Numbered from the stretch's first letter, positions 20,089-30,585 are shown. The stretch is DNA of 64,000 nt from Symsagittifera roscoffensis (GCF_963678635.1 NC_087064.1:30099740-30163739), one strand, 5' to 3'. The notes: generated by a model from the sequence alone, not told the origin. Numbers and translations are program-made.

Positions 20089-21758
20089 TTGCGAAAAATT
20101 TGAACGTTGTTTTTTGTTATTTCGTGTTGCTGAAGGTAATATGGAAGCGGTATTTCATTTTGCATTTGAGCTGGTTGATAAGAATGCATTGAAATTGGGT
20201 TTTGTGGTTGTATTGGTTGAAAATATTGTGTGTTACATGGGTTTTGTATATGCATTTGTTGTGGATTTTGTATATCTGTTTGGTTTTGTGGGTAAATTTT
20301 TATATTTCGAGATGGTTGAGGTTGTCGTGGTCTTTGTGTGCGATATTTTTTAGTGTATGGTGCAAAAATACCTGGTTGGTGATAGTCGTCTTCATCAGAT
20401 GATAAATAGTTTGTATTATATGGTGTATATTGGTTATTTTTATTTTGTTGAAAGAATGGGTAATTTTCACTATAATCCTGTGTAGGTTGTAGATTATCTG
20501 GAAAATTTACTGAATTGGTCGATGTTTTCGGGAGATTCCAATAATGGGAACATACGTGATTTAAATTTTGTGTATTTTTTCGGGGAGGTTGGTTTGTTCT
20601 TAGTTTGTGAGCATAATTATAATTGTGTTCTGCAAAGGTGCTTCTTGTGAATGGTTTTCGTGTTTTTGACGGTATTGTCATTGGTCTATACGTTTGATAA
20701 TCCATATGTGAATATTTTGGAGCAACCGAAGGTTTAATGGTTGATTGTAAGGTTACTTGTGCCAATGAAGTATTTGTATTTCTTGGTGTTGTCAAATTTG
20801 GGTGTGATGGTGTTTGAATATCTTGTTGTGTAAGATTTCTAGTTCCATTAAGGTTTTCATTATGTATGACGGTCGAATTTAAACTGTTATTTTGCGTATC
20901 AGGTAAAAATGTATTATAGTTTAATGGTGTTGCATCAATGGTTAATGGTATTACTTTTATATAATCTCTGTGATAAGATATTGTACTTATTGCTTGACTT
21001 GAGATAAATTGTGGGATATTTATAAATGTAGAATGAGACCATTCAGGGTCCCAAACGTAGTCTGATTGTTCTGAAAGGGCAGTGTCGTCATTTGTATTTT
21101 GAGGTCTGAAATTTTTTCTTGCTTGTGAAATTAAATCTAAATTGTGGGTAAAATAATCTATAATGAACCATGCTAAAATCTTTTGTAAATCATGTTTAGT
21201 GTGTTGTGAAACATCATCTTTAGTGAAATTTTCTCTAATTATCTGTAGAAAAATTGAAAATAATGCGATTTCATTTCGTACTTTTGTAAATTTGGATGTT
21301 TCAGTTGGTGAGATACTAGGAACTTCTGTTTTTCTTAATATAGATATATAAGTATATATTATTGCAAAAACTTCGTTAGTGAATATGGAGTTTGCTCTTG
21401 GTGAATTATGATATTGTATGCTTTTGGTATATTCTAGGAATACTTTTGAAAACTCTAAATCAATATTGTTTGTTTGAATTACATATTTGCGATGGGCTGT
21501 ATTGGGTGTGCTGAATTCTATGGTATAGATTCCATATTGTTGTGTTAGATTACATATGTCTTTCAAATAATCTTCAATAATTTGTCTTTTGATTTTTACA
21601 TCTGGGAATTCTGCTTTGCATGGACTGATTCCGGGCTCAAACATATTTACGAGTAAGTTCTTGCAAAAATCATGTTGACCTCTATCATCGGGTGAATCTA
21701 TAAGAAAGGGGTAAACTGCTACGTCATCTGGACTATCGTCACTTTGAGTGTGGCTCAT
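20058..21758 (-). CDS. ORF1 of element 2 (566 aa, unknown N-terminal Gag-like protein)
   Basis: The longest intact frame in the window, ATG 21758 to stop 20058. Residues 1-270 are acidic at the start (SDDSPDD) then helical, with blocks such as IEDYLKDICNLTQQYGIYTI and LQKILAWFIIDYFTHNLDLI. Residues 300-566 are Asn/Gln/Pro/Thr-rich with repeated PQNP/IQNP motifs and look disordered. No zinc knuckle or capsid motif is present; those lie in the next frame. It may be a matrix-like N-terminal extension of Gag, fused by -1 frameshifting at 20109-20115 or by a lost base. Its integrity contrasts with the broken frames downstream. Confidence 0.65.
   Translation of the reverse strand: MSHTQSDDSPDDVAVYPFLIDSPDDRGQHDFCKNLLVNMFEPGISPCKAEFPDVKIKRQIIEDYLKDICNLTQQYGIYTIEFSTPNTAHRKYVIQTNNIDLEFSKVFLEYTKSIQYHNSPRANSIFTNEVFAIIYTYISILRKTEVPSISPTETSKFTKVRNEIALFSIFLQIIRENFTKDDVSQHTKHDLQKILAWFIIDYFTHNLDLISQARKNFRPQNTNDDTALSEQSDYVWDPEWSHSTFINIPQFISSQAISTISYHRDYIKVIPLTIDATPLNYNTFLPDTQNNSLNSTVIHNENLNGTRNLTQQDIQTPSHPNLTTPRNTNTSLAQVTLQSTIKPSVAPKYSHMDYQTYRPMTIPSKTRKPFTRSTFAEHNYNYAHKLRTNQPPRKNTQNLNHVCSHYWNLPKTSTNSVNFPDNLQPTQDYSENYPFFQQNKNNQYTPYNTNYLSSDEDDYHQPGIFAPYTKKYRTQRPRQPQPSRNIKIYPQNQTDIQNPQQMHIQNPCNTQYFQPIQPQNPISMHSYQPAQMQNEIPLPYYLQQHEITKNNVQIFRKCQMPQNHYR
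20109..20115 (-). promoter_or_regulatory. Candidate -1 ribosomal frameshift heptamer (A AAA AAC)
   Basis: On the minus strand the ORF1 codons read ACA AAA AAC, so the heptamer A AAA AAC is in the correct phase. Slipping back one base leads to CAA CGT TCA AAT and on, without a stop, into the Gag frame that has ATG 20088. This is the canonical form of a -1 frameshift site. A chance 1-base deletion between ORF1 and Gag (near 20093) would give the same frame relation, so function is unproven. Confidence 0.4.
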
Positions 21759-22710
21759 TTTTTCGTTTGATGACTGTTAATATATAACTATCGATGTGTG
21801 TAATTGGTTGATTCCAATTATACAAGTGTACTGGTTTGTGTTTGTCTTGCTTTTTATTCTTCTTTTTCCTCTTTTTGATGAATTTGAAGTTGTTTCTGAG
21901 TCGGAAAAAAATAATTGGTCGTGGATGGGACAATTTTTATCAATTGATTCTTTTAATTTGTACAATTCATCTAAACTGCTAGCTTCTGATTCAGAAAATG
22001 CGTTTCTATTTTTTGAAAATCTTTTTCGTGTGATTTGTCTTTGTTTGTTTATAATTTTTTTTTTGTTTGTGGTTTTGTTCTAATATATCCAACTGTTTGT
22101 GTATGAGGTGTGATTACAAGATCGTATTTTTTGTTATCTATTTCACAGTTGTGTAAAACGATTGTTTGTTTATTTCCTAAATTTTTGAATGACATAAGGT
22201 TTAGGATGAGGGATGCAAGAAGTTGTTAGTTATTTCTATTTCCTTAGACTGTTAGTCCTTACGATTTTTTGGTTAGCTTAACCTGGGTCTTTTTGTTCAG
22301 GGTTGGAGAGAAAAGTATATCGATTCCGGAGAATGATTTTTTACTTTCTCGTGGCTAGTCTAAGCTAAGGTGTTAACTTGCTTAATCTTACTTAGGGGTA
22401 GTGATTGTGTTCAAGGGTTGGAGAATAGTAAATCGATCCACAAGGTTCAGGTATAATTAGAACGCAAGTAGTTCGTTAGATACTATTTTAAACTTACTAA
22501 GTCTAAGATCTATCCTGGGTCTGGTAAGAGGAGGGTTCAAGTGAAGGATGAATAACCAAAGTTCTTCAATGTTTATCTTAATTTGAATGGTTAGTTATAT
22601 TTAAAAAAATTTATTAGTCCTGGGTCTTTTGGAAGGGTTGGATAGTGAATCGACGTTTGAGGTCGTTAGACGCTTGCTAAGTGGGTGGGGGAGAACAAAA
22701 TTGTTCTGTT

Positions 22711-22830
22711 GATCCAAGGATAGGCCTTGATGATCAGGTTTTAAATTTATTGAGATTGAAAATTTATTAAGATCCAAGGATAAGCCTTGATGATCTGATT
22801 TTAAAAATTAAGTGAATTTAAGTTTAAAAT
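22711..22830. repeat. 60-bp tandem pair in the element 2 leader
   Basis: GATCCAAGGATA followed by GCCTTGATGATC starts at 22711 and again at 22771, period 60. The second halves diverge. Confidence 0.6.
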
Positions 22831-23120
22831 GATTTAAATTTATTGAATAAAAGATTTAGTTCTTCAATGATATTAGTGAGCTTATGATTGCTGTTATGTT
22901 TAGGTGATGGAGCTGGGACAACGAATGATTTATGATTAGTAACAATTTATTGTCATGCTACTAATTTTTATTTTTATTTTTGAATAAATATTTTTCAAAT
23001 ATATTTTATATAATACTGCAGAAATTAAGAAAACGATCTGAGATCTTTTTATCAATCGTTATTGTACATTAATAGTTTTGTTTGACGCCTGAAATGATCA
23101 TGAAGGTTTACTTCAAAATT

Positions 23121-23354
23121 TTATGTTTGCAAATGAAAATCTAAATTCATTGCTAATAAGATTCTAAATACAAAAGTCTGTGTTGGCTTTTGCCGTACAA
23201 TCATAAAACTAAATGGTAAGTTTCTACTTTGTCGTATATCGTCTCTTGTTCGAGGTCTTCTTCCAATTCCGGGTAGTTCTATTATCGTTCGGAATATCGG
23301 CTCTGATCTATTGAGTCGTAGAGACATTTCAATTAAATTATTATCGTATAACAT
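23121..23354 (-). CDS. Small leader ORF (77 aa) of element 2
   Basis: First sizeable ORF after the primer binding site, ATG 23354. The peptide has a basic centre, PGIGRRPRTRDDIRQSRN, and a hydrophobic end. It could be an upstream ORF that lowers translation of ORF1 or a small regulatory protein; there is no similarity I can name. Confidence 0.25.
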   Translation of the reverse strand: MLYDNNLIEMSLRLNRSEPIFRTIIELPGIGRRPRTRDDIRQSRNLPFSFMIVRQKPTQTFVFRILLAMNLDFHLQT

Positions 23355-23421
23355 TTTGAAAATGTTTTGTCTAATTTCTAATCTCTTTTTGGTTAGTTCT
23401 AAGCTATTAAGGTCTTATTCG

Positions 23422-23439
23422 AGACGTATAGTCGCACCA
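23422..23439 (-). other. Primer binding site, element 2 (tentative)
   Basis: In element sense the LTR end is followed by TC and then TGGTGCGACTATACGTCT. TGG pairs with the CCA of a tRNA 3' end, and TTCGA further inside fits a T-loop. The tRNA identity was not resolved. Confidence 0.55.
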
Positions 23440-23441
23440 GA

Positions 23442-23851
23442 TGAGTTATGACCGATGTGGTTAACTCATAGAGTAATTTTGGGTAGGGTACACCGTCTGC
23501 TCGTCACGCTATCTTATTTTCGGCCGGATAGATTCGTGCAACTTCTTAGACTAATACCGATCCTAGTCTTACTCTTATACTTACTAGTCTCAGGGTGTTT
23601 AACTAGTCTCTGCTAGGCTCAATAGATCTAGGGTATACTGGTTTATTGCGGCTGCTGAAGTTCTCTTGGAGAGGCAACTAATTTCTAAGTTAAATTCAAA
23701 TCTCTCTGGTGCTGAAATTACAAGTAATTTCAGCACTTACAAATAAGTGGGTTGTTAGTTAGATGGATTATGATTGGTTAATATTAAATATTTTACAGTG
23801 GTAAAACATTTAATTTATCCAATTATAAAATGTAGTTTAGATCAGGTTCCA
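23442..23851 (-). repeat. 5' LTR of element 2
   Basis: 410 bp, TG...CA, aligned end to end with 6855-7263. On the plus strand it is followed by TTAT (23852-23855), completing the target duplication. Confidence 0.92.
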
Positions 23852-23855
23852 TTAT
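23852..23855. repeat. Target site duplication TTAT, right of element 2
   Basis: Pairs with 6851-6854. Confidence 0.75.
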
Positions 23856-24900
23856 GTGTGCACTACGGCTGAAAATGATCCAGCAACTACCATCTAACAA
23901 TGATCTTGGAGTAGTCGTGTCTTCAGTAGTTTCGACTACTAGGATGTTTTTTTCAACTGTATCTCCTTATGGGGTCAGAAAATCTGATAGAAAGTTGATG
24001 ACTGAGTTTCCAGATAGTATTTTCTCTGGCGTCTTGTATGGCGAGACCACAAAATCAATAGTTGCATTGGCTCTGCCTATGAAGCGTCTTTCTTCAAAAA
24101 ATTTTGGAGGTCCCACGTTTTTTCTTAGTCTCTAGTAGTCAATAGAAGCAGTGTTGGATACCTGGGCCTTTTGAGGAGAGCTTTTAATTGATATATGGTC
24201 TTCGCGAGTAACTTCCGACGGTGTTCAATCGTCACGTGCTCGGCTGCTTTAGTCTGTCTGGAGGTATTTTAATTAAAAACTATAGCGTATGTCCTCTCCC
24301 AGATTATCATAAAGAACACTGTCTCAATGATCTAAAACTAGAATGGGTAATTTGTCGAAATTAAAGAAAAGGTTACCTTTTGTGAATGGCCAGTTTTTCG
24401 TCGATTCTATCATTTTAGCTAGGGCTAGGTCTGGATGTCTGCTGCACGTTGAAGATCCTGCCGTTCCCGAGTTTTGCCTCTTCACAGGGTTTAATTTCCT
24501 CTTATCTGCTAAATCAGATGAGTTAACCCTACGACCAGTTTTACTCGCAATTGTCGGAGCTATTGTTTTTTTTTTGGTCAGAACGCTAAAAAAGTTTTAT
24601 GATTAAGTGTCCATTGCCGAGCTTTGATGTGTTTTCAGAATCAAGAAAAACTCTCTCTTTTAGAGGTCTGATATACGGTTGTCCTTTTCGATATAACGCT
24701 TTTCTGAAACAGTTATCTCCTTTTGTGAATGTGTTCGACAGTGGGGTTCTGAGTTTTACGGCTGCTGCTTTATCCGTAGGGTCACTCTCAAAATTTTTCT
24801 GATCCTGGGACAATTTCTCAATGTAACCATTTTCAATCTGGCTAATTTCCGCCCAGCTGTGCGCTATTGCATGTGACAAAACTGATTTTGATTTATCAAA
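23856..24900 (-). pseudogene. Integrase C-terminus and Pol tail of the relic
   Basis: 24586-24879 encodes a segment like the integrase C-terminal region of element 1 (TKGDNCFRKALYRKGQPYIRP compared with YRKVSNRKNGDPYFNL). The minus strand of 23862-24130 gives KNVGPPKFFEERRFIGRAN, the Pol tail motif also present in element 1. Stops and frame changes separate the pieces. Confidence 0.65.
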
Positions 24901-24901
24901 A

Positions 24902-26080
24902 CTAAATACCTGCTTGACAATTTTTTCTCCAAAAAAACATCAGGCAATCTATAAGAAATTTTGATAAAATATGTGCATCGAATTGATGGTTTTTTGTCAA
25001 TCGAAGGTTGCCATTGATTTTATCAATTGCTAAAATTAAAGTAGGTTTTGGTTCGTAGAGCTGCATGGCTAAAAACTTTGATTTCACTGTTTAATTTAGT
25101 CGTTTTACCACACCACTTGATCTATGATCTTCAACTGTACCTAAAGTTAAATTAATAAGATTCATTTTGCCGAATTTTTTAAAATCGTTTCAGATAAAAC
25201 ACGACCCACTATCAATGGGTTTTTTGTAAAATCAAGAAGATTGCAGTTTTTGGATAACTACTTTACAAGGGATTGAGTTGCGGTGTTGCCCAACATTTTT
25301 CTCGATGCGAATCTTGAGAAACGGTTGATGCAAGGAATGATATATTACAATTCATCTCATGGTTTATTCAGAGCGCCAGCAAAATCAAAAATGATTTGTT
25401 CTTTAAGGTTAAATGGGTTTGAGTAGATTCTCAAAATTTACTTCGTCCAAAGAATATTTAGGTTTCTACCAGCTTTGTTCCATTCTGAGCAGGTGTACCG
25501 TAGAAGTAAAGGTTTCTGTATAGTTGAGGGCTCAAAACACTTTCTGGCCGCGCCTTTTTTTCTAAAAATTTAACTAGGATGCGTTTTATGAAGATAGATC
25601 TGACAGCTGTTGGAAGTACCGACTTGTTGTCAATAGATAGCGGTCCATCTTTGAAATGGAAGTCCCGTTGGAAAGTCTAGATGATATCTTCGAACTTTTC
25701 CAGTAGTCTTTCGTTTTCAGCTGCGTTTTTGAATTCTTTCAGAATTTTCTCGTCATTCATCGTTATTTTAAATTGTTTGAACAATGGGCGACAAATGAGA
25801 TGGGAAAGTAGTTAATTCCAATTCTGACATATAGTTTTGTTTAATATATTTTGATAGAATTGAGACATTTCTGTCTAATAATTTGATGAAAATCCTGGTT
25901 TTTCAGCGTTGTTAGTGATTTTTTTAAATGGATTTTTTGAAATGAGAGTAGTTCAATTTTATCAAGTTGATTCTTATCTAGAATTGTTTTAAGTAAGAAT
26001 GAGGCAGTCGGAGCTTTCAGGGCATTCAGGGCTTCGCTCTGATATGAGCAGTTTTTGTAAATATTTAAGTTTATCGTCAA
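24902..26080 (-). pseudogene. Integrase core and linker of the relic
   Basis: Recognisable fragments on the minus strand: the first catalytic Asp block IIFDFAGAL (near 25390), a decayed second block, EDHRSSGVVKRLN (near 25110, Lys where the catalytic Glu is expected), and SKFLAMQLYEPKPTLILAIDK (24902-25087), matching SKLLAMSFELPKPSLIESMEK of element 1. Upstream, DGPLSIDNKSVLPTAVRSIF corresponds to the DDLFFLDNKLLVP region. Confidence 0.7.
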
Positions 26081-26100
26081 TCACTAGCTTTTTAAATGGA

Positions 26101-27287
26101 TAAAAAACAAGACTGCTCGCATCTGGGCGAAGTCCCGAATGTTCCGACTGCCTTTTAAGGTCTATGGAGCAGTAATGATGTGAAAAAATTTAAAGTATTA
26201 CAAACAAAAAGATTTTTTTTTAAATTTGAAATCTGTTGCAAAATTTATCCCCCGCCACATGCCATATAAAAAAGAAAGTGATAATTTTCGTTCCTAGTAA
26301 CAAATCAATTATGGCAGATAAACTTCCTTCAACGAATTTGGAACTGTTTCTAATACTGACTGAATCTCCGCGTACGCGTTAATAGCGCGAAATATATTGC
26401 GCGTTAAATGTCCCAAATAGGCCTAAAAGGTAATTTTTAAGCCCCCAGAAATCTACAAAAAATAATCACAGGTGAATTTTTTTTCAAATTCAAGCTCAGG
26501 ACAACAATACATTTTGAATTAATTTGTAAAATTCCGCCAAAAATGGCTAGTTAAAAAGTCGAAATTTGACTGAAGAAAAAAACCACCCGAGCTTAAATAT
26601 TCTATTACTCTTGTTGCGAAAGTCGGAAAAATAATCATTTTGAAATGAAAGTATGGTTTTTATTCACAGGGATGTGTTAAAATAAAATCAGCTTCAGAAA
26701 AACCAGTAATAGCTGCTTTCTTGAATTCGTTTTTAGTTCCCTCGTCATGCTCCTGAAATTAGGTCTTCCAAAAAAATTAATTTTTGGAAGACCTAATTTG
26801 TCAACCAAGTCAAAGCTAAAGGAAACTTCTGCGTTAACAATAGTAGCTGAGAATTAATTCTTTTTGATTTGGAAAGAGCAAAGTGTTTTCCTAAGGCACA
26901 TGTATACAGATGGTTAAATGCAGCAGCTCTCATCTCAGTTTTTTGAAAGCTCTATTTTTTGCTCCTGGAGTCGAAAAGTTATTTACAGAACAGTGAAATT
27001 GTCATTGAAGTCAAAGCAAAGAGAAAGTATCCTTATTAGCAGTTTTCTAAATCAAACATTGAATGGCAATTGAAAATCAAATCTGTTCTTTTCGGGCAAA
27101 TAAATTCTTTTCGAGCATATGTAAGGATAATTAAACTCAGCTGCAGAAAAAAAGTTGCCCTTTTTCGGAATAATTTCTCCAAATGAAATCATAATGTTGA
27201 CTTTTTTCAGTAAAGAGTAAGTTTGTATTTACTTGCCACACGTAAACTTGAAAAGGGAACAGTTTTCAACCGAAAATTGTTTTTCAA
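26101..27287. other. Non-coding AT-rich stretch
   Basis: No supported gene. It contains the perfect hairpin at 26756-26799 and an imperfect inverted repeat near 27247-27289 just before the tandem array. Confidence 0.5.
26756..26799. repeat. Perfect 19-bp hairpin
   Basis: The arms AAATTAGGTCTTCC plus five A (26756-26774) and the exact reverse complement (26781-26799) are separated by AATTAA. It could be a recombination scar or the remains of a small inverted-repeat element. Confidence 0.85.
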
Positions 27288-29364
27288 GTTTAAATAATTG
27301 ATTAAGAAAATTGGCTCAGTCGCGTTAAGACTAGACTGAGCCTGTTTTCAGGCGTCTCAGAGTTTAAATAATTGATTAAGAAATTGGATATAAGCTAAAA
27401 GAACGAAGTTAAAAATTAAGAAATGTTATACAAAAACGTCACTTGAGAGAGCGCGTTAAGACTAGACTGAGCCTGTTTTCAGGCGTCTCAGAGTTTAAAT
27501 AATTGATTAAGAAATTGGATATAAGCTAAAAGAACGAAGTTAAAAATTAAGAAATGTTATACAAAAACGTCACTTGAGAGAGCGCGTTAAGACTAGACTG
27601 AGCCTGTTTTCAGGCGTCTCAGAGTTTAAATAATTGATTAAGAAATTGGATATAAGCTAAAAGAACGAAGTTAAAAATTAAGAAATGTTATACAAAAACG
27701 TCACTTGAGAGAGCGCGTTAAGACTAGACTGAGCCTGTTTTCAGGCGTCTCAGAGTTTAAATAATTGATTAAGAAATTGGATATAAGCTAAAAGAACGAA
27801 GTTAAAAATTAAGAAATGTTATACAAAAACGTCACTTGAGAGAGCGCGTTAAGACTAGACTGAGCCTGTTTTCAGGCGTCTCAGAGTTTAAATAATTGAT
27901 TAAGAAATTGGATATAAGCTAAAAGAACGAAGTTAAAAATTAAGAAATGTTATACAAAAACGTCACTTGAGAGAGCGCGTTAAGACTAGACTGAGCCTGT
28001 TTTCAGGCGTCTCAGAGTTTAAATAATTGATTAAGAAATTGGATATAAGCTAAAAGAACGAAGTTAAAAATTAAGAAATGTTATACAAAAACGTCACTTG
28101 AGAGAGCGCGTTAAGACTAGACTGAGCCTGTTTTCAGGCGTCTCAGAGTTTAAATAATTGATTAAGAAATTGGATATAAGCTAAAAGAACGAAGTTAAAA
28201 ATTAAGAAATGTTATACAAAAACGTCACTTGAGAGAGCGCGTTAAGACTAGACTGAGCCTGTTTTCAGGCGTCTCAGAGTTTAAATAATTGATTAAGAAA
28301 TTGGATATAAGCTAAAAGAACGAAGTTAAAAATTAAGAAATGTTATACAAAAACGTCACTTGAGAGAGCGCGTTAAGACTAGACTGAGCCTGTTTTCAGG
28401 CGTCTCAGAGTTTAAATAATTGATTAAGAAATTGGATATAAGCTAAAAGAACGAAGTTAAAAATTAAGAAATGTTATACAAAAACGTCACTTGAGAGAGC
28501 GCGTTAAGACTAGACTGAGCCTGTTTTCAGGCGTCTCAGAGTTTAAATAATTGATTAAGAAATTGGATATAAGCTAAAAGAACGAAGTTAAAAATTAAGA
28601 AATGTTATACAAAAACGTCACTTGAGAGAGCGCGTTAAGACTAGACTGAGCCTGTTTTCAGGCGTCTCAGAGTTTAAATAATTGATTAAGAAATTGGATA
28701 TAAGCTAAAAGAACGAAGTTAAAAATTAAGAAATGTTATACAAAAACGTCACTTGAGAGAGCGCGTTAAGACTAGACTGAGCCTGTTTTCAGGCGTCTCA
28801 GAGTTTAAATAATTGATTAAGAAATTGGATATAAGCTAAAAGAACGAAGTTAAAAATTAAGAAATGTTATACAAAAACGTCACTTGAGAGAGCGCGTTAA
28901 GACTAGACTGAGCCTGTTTTCAGGCGTCTCAGAGTTTAAATAATTGATTAAGAAATTGGATATAAGCTAAAAGAACGAAGTTAAAAATTAAGAAATGTTA
29001 TACAAAAACGTCACTTGAGAGAGCGCGTTAAGACTAGACTGAGCCTGTTTTCAGGCGTCTCAGAGTTTAAATAATTGATTAAGAAATTGGATATAAGCTA
29101 AAAGAACGAAGTTAAAAATTAAGAAATGTTATACAAAAACGTCACTTGAGAGAGCGCGTTAAGACTAGACTGAGCCTGTTTTCAGGCGTCTCAGAGTTTA
29201 AATAATTGATTAAGAAATTGGATATAAGCTAAAAGAACGAAGTTAAAAATTAAGAAATGTTATACAAAAACGTCACTTGAGAGAGCGCGTTAAGACTAGA
29301 CTGAGCCTGTTTTCAGGCGTCTCAGAGTTTAAATAATTGATTAAGAAAATTGGATATAAGCTAA
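27288..29364. repeat. Tandem array of a 131-bp monomer
   Basis: The anchor CGCGTTAAGACTAGACTG starts at 27321 and recurs every 131 bases to 29286, 15 exact intervals at every point checked. Internal copies appear identical. The first and last partial units both have GAAAATTGG where internal ones have GAAATTGG. Each monomer holds an inverted repeat, CCTG-TTTT-CAGG flanked by CTGAG and CTCAG. No spacers, so it is not a CRISPR array. Confidence 0.97.
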
Positions 29365-30484
29365 TTTAAATCTCAGGAAGAACAAGAAAACTCTCCTCGT
29401 CGTTTAATTTCTTTAGCCAAATAAATTTCCATTTTCAAAACAATGACAACAATTCACTTAGCGCAGATTGTGATATGGCTAACTGTCGTAAGAACAGACC
29501 CATTGAGTACCAGGTTAGTAAGTTTCAAATAAGTATCGTTTTAAGATATCTTCTTTCTGCAGCAATCAATTTTCTTCTAAAAAATCACCCAAGCTATGGT
29601 TCAGGATACACAAAAAATTTCTTTATTGTTTGGCAGAAAAAAACATTTGTTACAAGGTTTGTTTAATGAAAACCACAAAATCTAGATATTTTAGCATGAA
29701 AACCAAATCATAAAAAATCGCTCACATGGTTTTTTAACATTGGTAGATAAAACCAGATGCTAAAAAACTAACAAAAACAAATTTAAAAAACGATTACCTA
29801 ATTTCTGATATTTTTTGTATTTTTCGTCATGAGATTTCTTAGATTAATATTTAAATTCATTTACATGCAAACAGCCAACAATTTATTAAACATCTCTAGG
29901 GGTCTAACCGAGAATTCAAATTTTGTTCGATTACTTCCCGCTGCTCTACGCAATCACACCCCAGTTTGACCTCCTTAAACAAAACATTTCTATCATACCA
30001 ATTCATAGTGAAAAAATGCTTCTCATACAATTGAATATTTGGAGTCTCAGGAGAACAAACTATCATACAGTTTCAATAAACGAAAATTGTGTGATATACA
30101 GAGAGCGGGAAAAGGTAATTTTTTTTTTAAAAATTTTCGGCCGGATAAAGTACTTGTTTAATTTTTTGGAGGCAAACCTTCAAATATTGTGCTATAAATG
30201 CATTAACCAACACATTTGCACGTTTTCCGTCTATCTTCTGACAATCACGCAGTTTTTGCCTAAAAATATTGATGAAATATTTCAACTTTACAGGTTTTCA
30301 TCCACGCTTAAACGTATTTGGCTGAATTTTTTCATCACAAACTTCAGTGAATGATTCTTTTAAAAAATTTTGCAGTTTTTCGGGAAAATCAACGCATATC
30401 GATATGTTTTGCCTACTTTTAAAAAAATTTTATACTTTTTTTCCGCTGCCTTGCGATAAATTGCAAAACAAATCCCCCCGCCCC

Positions 30485-30585
30485 TAAAGGGTGCCTCCCT
30501 TCAGTATAATTTTACATCTATTTTTGGCTGACCAACCTCAAAACTTTTCAAAAGGCGCCTTAGTCGCCAATATAACTAATTTTAA
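30485..30585. repeat. Dispersed repeat, copy 1
   Basis: Shares ATTTTTGGCTGA-CAACCTC, a nearby GCGCCTTA/GCGCTTA block and a C-rich start with 54500-54600. Similarity is about three quarters by eye. Confidence 0.5.

Larger units (their letters stand above)
21759..23441. other. 5' leader of element 2
   Basis: About 1.7 kb between the 5' LTR and ORF1, unusually long. It has one small ORF (23121-23354), a 60-bp tandem pair at 22711-22830 and three loosely repeated blocks with CCTGGGTCT and GGGTTGGA at about 22277, 22400 and 22618. Packaging signals or an internal ribosome entry site would be expected here, but none can be identified by eye. Confidence 0.5.
6855..23851 (-). mobile_element. Giant (17.0 kb) env-bearing Ty3/gypsy LTR retroelement (element 2)
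   Basis: Complete element of 16,997 bp with LTRs starting TG and ending CA, a TTAT target duplication and a TGG primer-binding-like site two bases inside the 5' LTR. On the minus strand it encodes, in order: a leader with a small ORF, ORF1 (566 aa), Gag with one zinc knuckle, protease, RT, RNase H, integrase, two membrane-type ORFs, an Env-like glycoprotein and a 3' accessory ORF. Most Ty3/gypsy elements are 5-8 kb, so this is about twice the usual size. LTR divergence is about 21 differences in 410 bp by eye. The frames from Gag onward carry many stops and frame changes, so this copy is not autonomous. Confidence 0.9.
23856..26100 (-). mobile_element. Old mag-like Ty3/gypsy relic interrupted by element 2
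   Basis: Broken minus-strand coding sequence homologous by eye to element 1: integrase linker, HHCC region, catalytic core, C-terminal domain and the NVGPP Pol tail occur in the same order. There are many stops and no LTR is seen. It starts exactly at the element 2 insertion point, so element 2 inserted into it; its left remainder would be 6191-6854. Confidence 0.75.

Noticed and set aside
23854-24135. 93-codon plus-strand ORF
   Set aside because: The opposite strand carries the recognisable NVGPP Pol tail of the gypsy relic.
27288-29364. Regular repeats as a CRISPR array
   Set aside because: The whole 131-bp unit repeats with no variable spacers, and the genome is animal.
27288-29364. Hammerhead ribozyme in the satellite monomer
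   Set aside because: The hairpin lacks the CUGAUGA and GAAA core motifs.
29923-30354. 143-codon ORF left of the lectin exon
   Set aside because: No domain, no start context, and an AT-rich composition in which such ORFs occur by chance.
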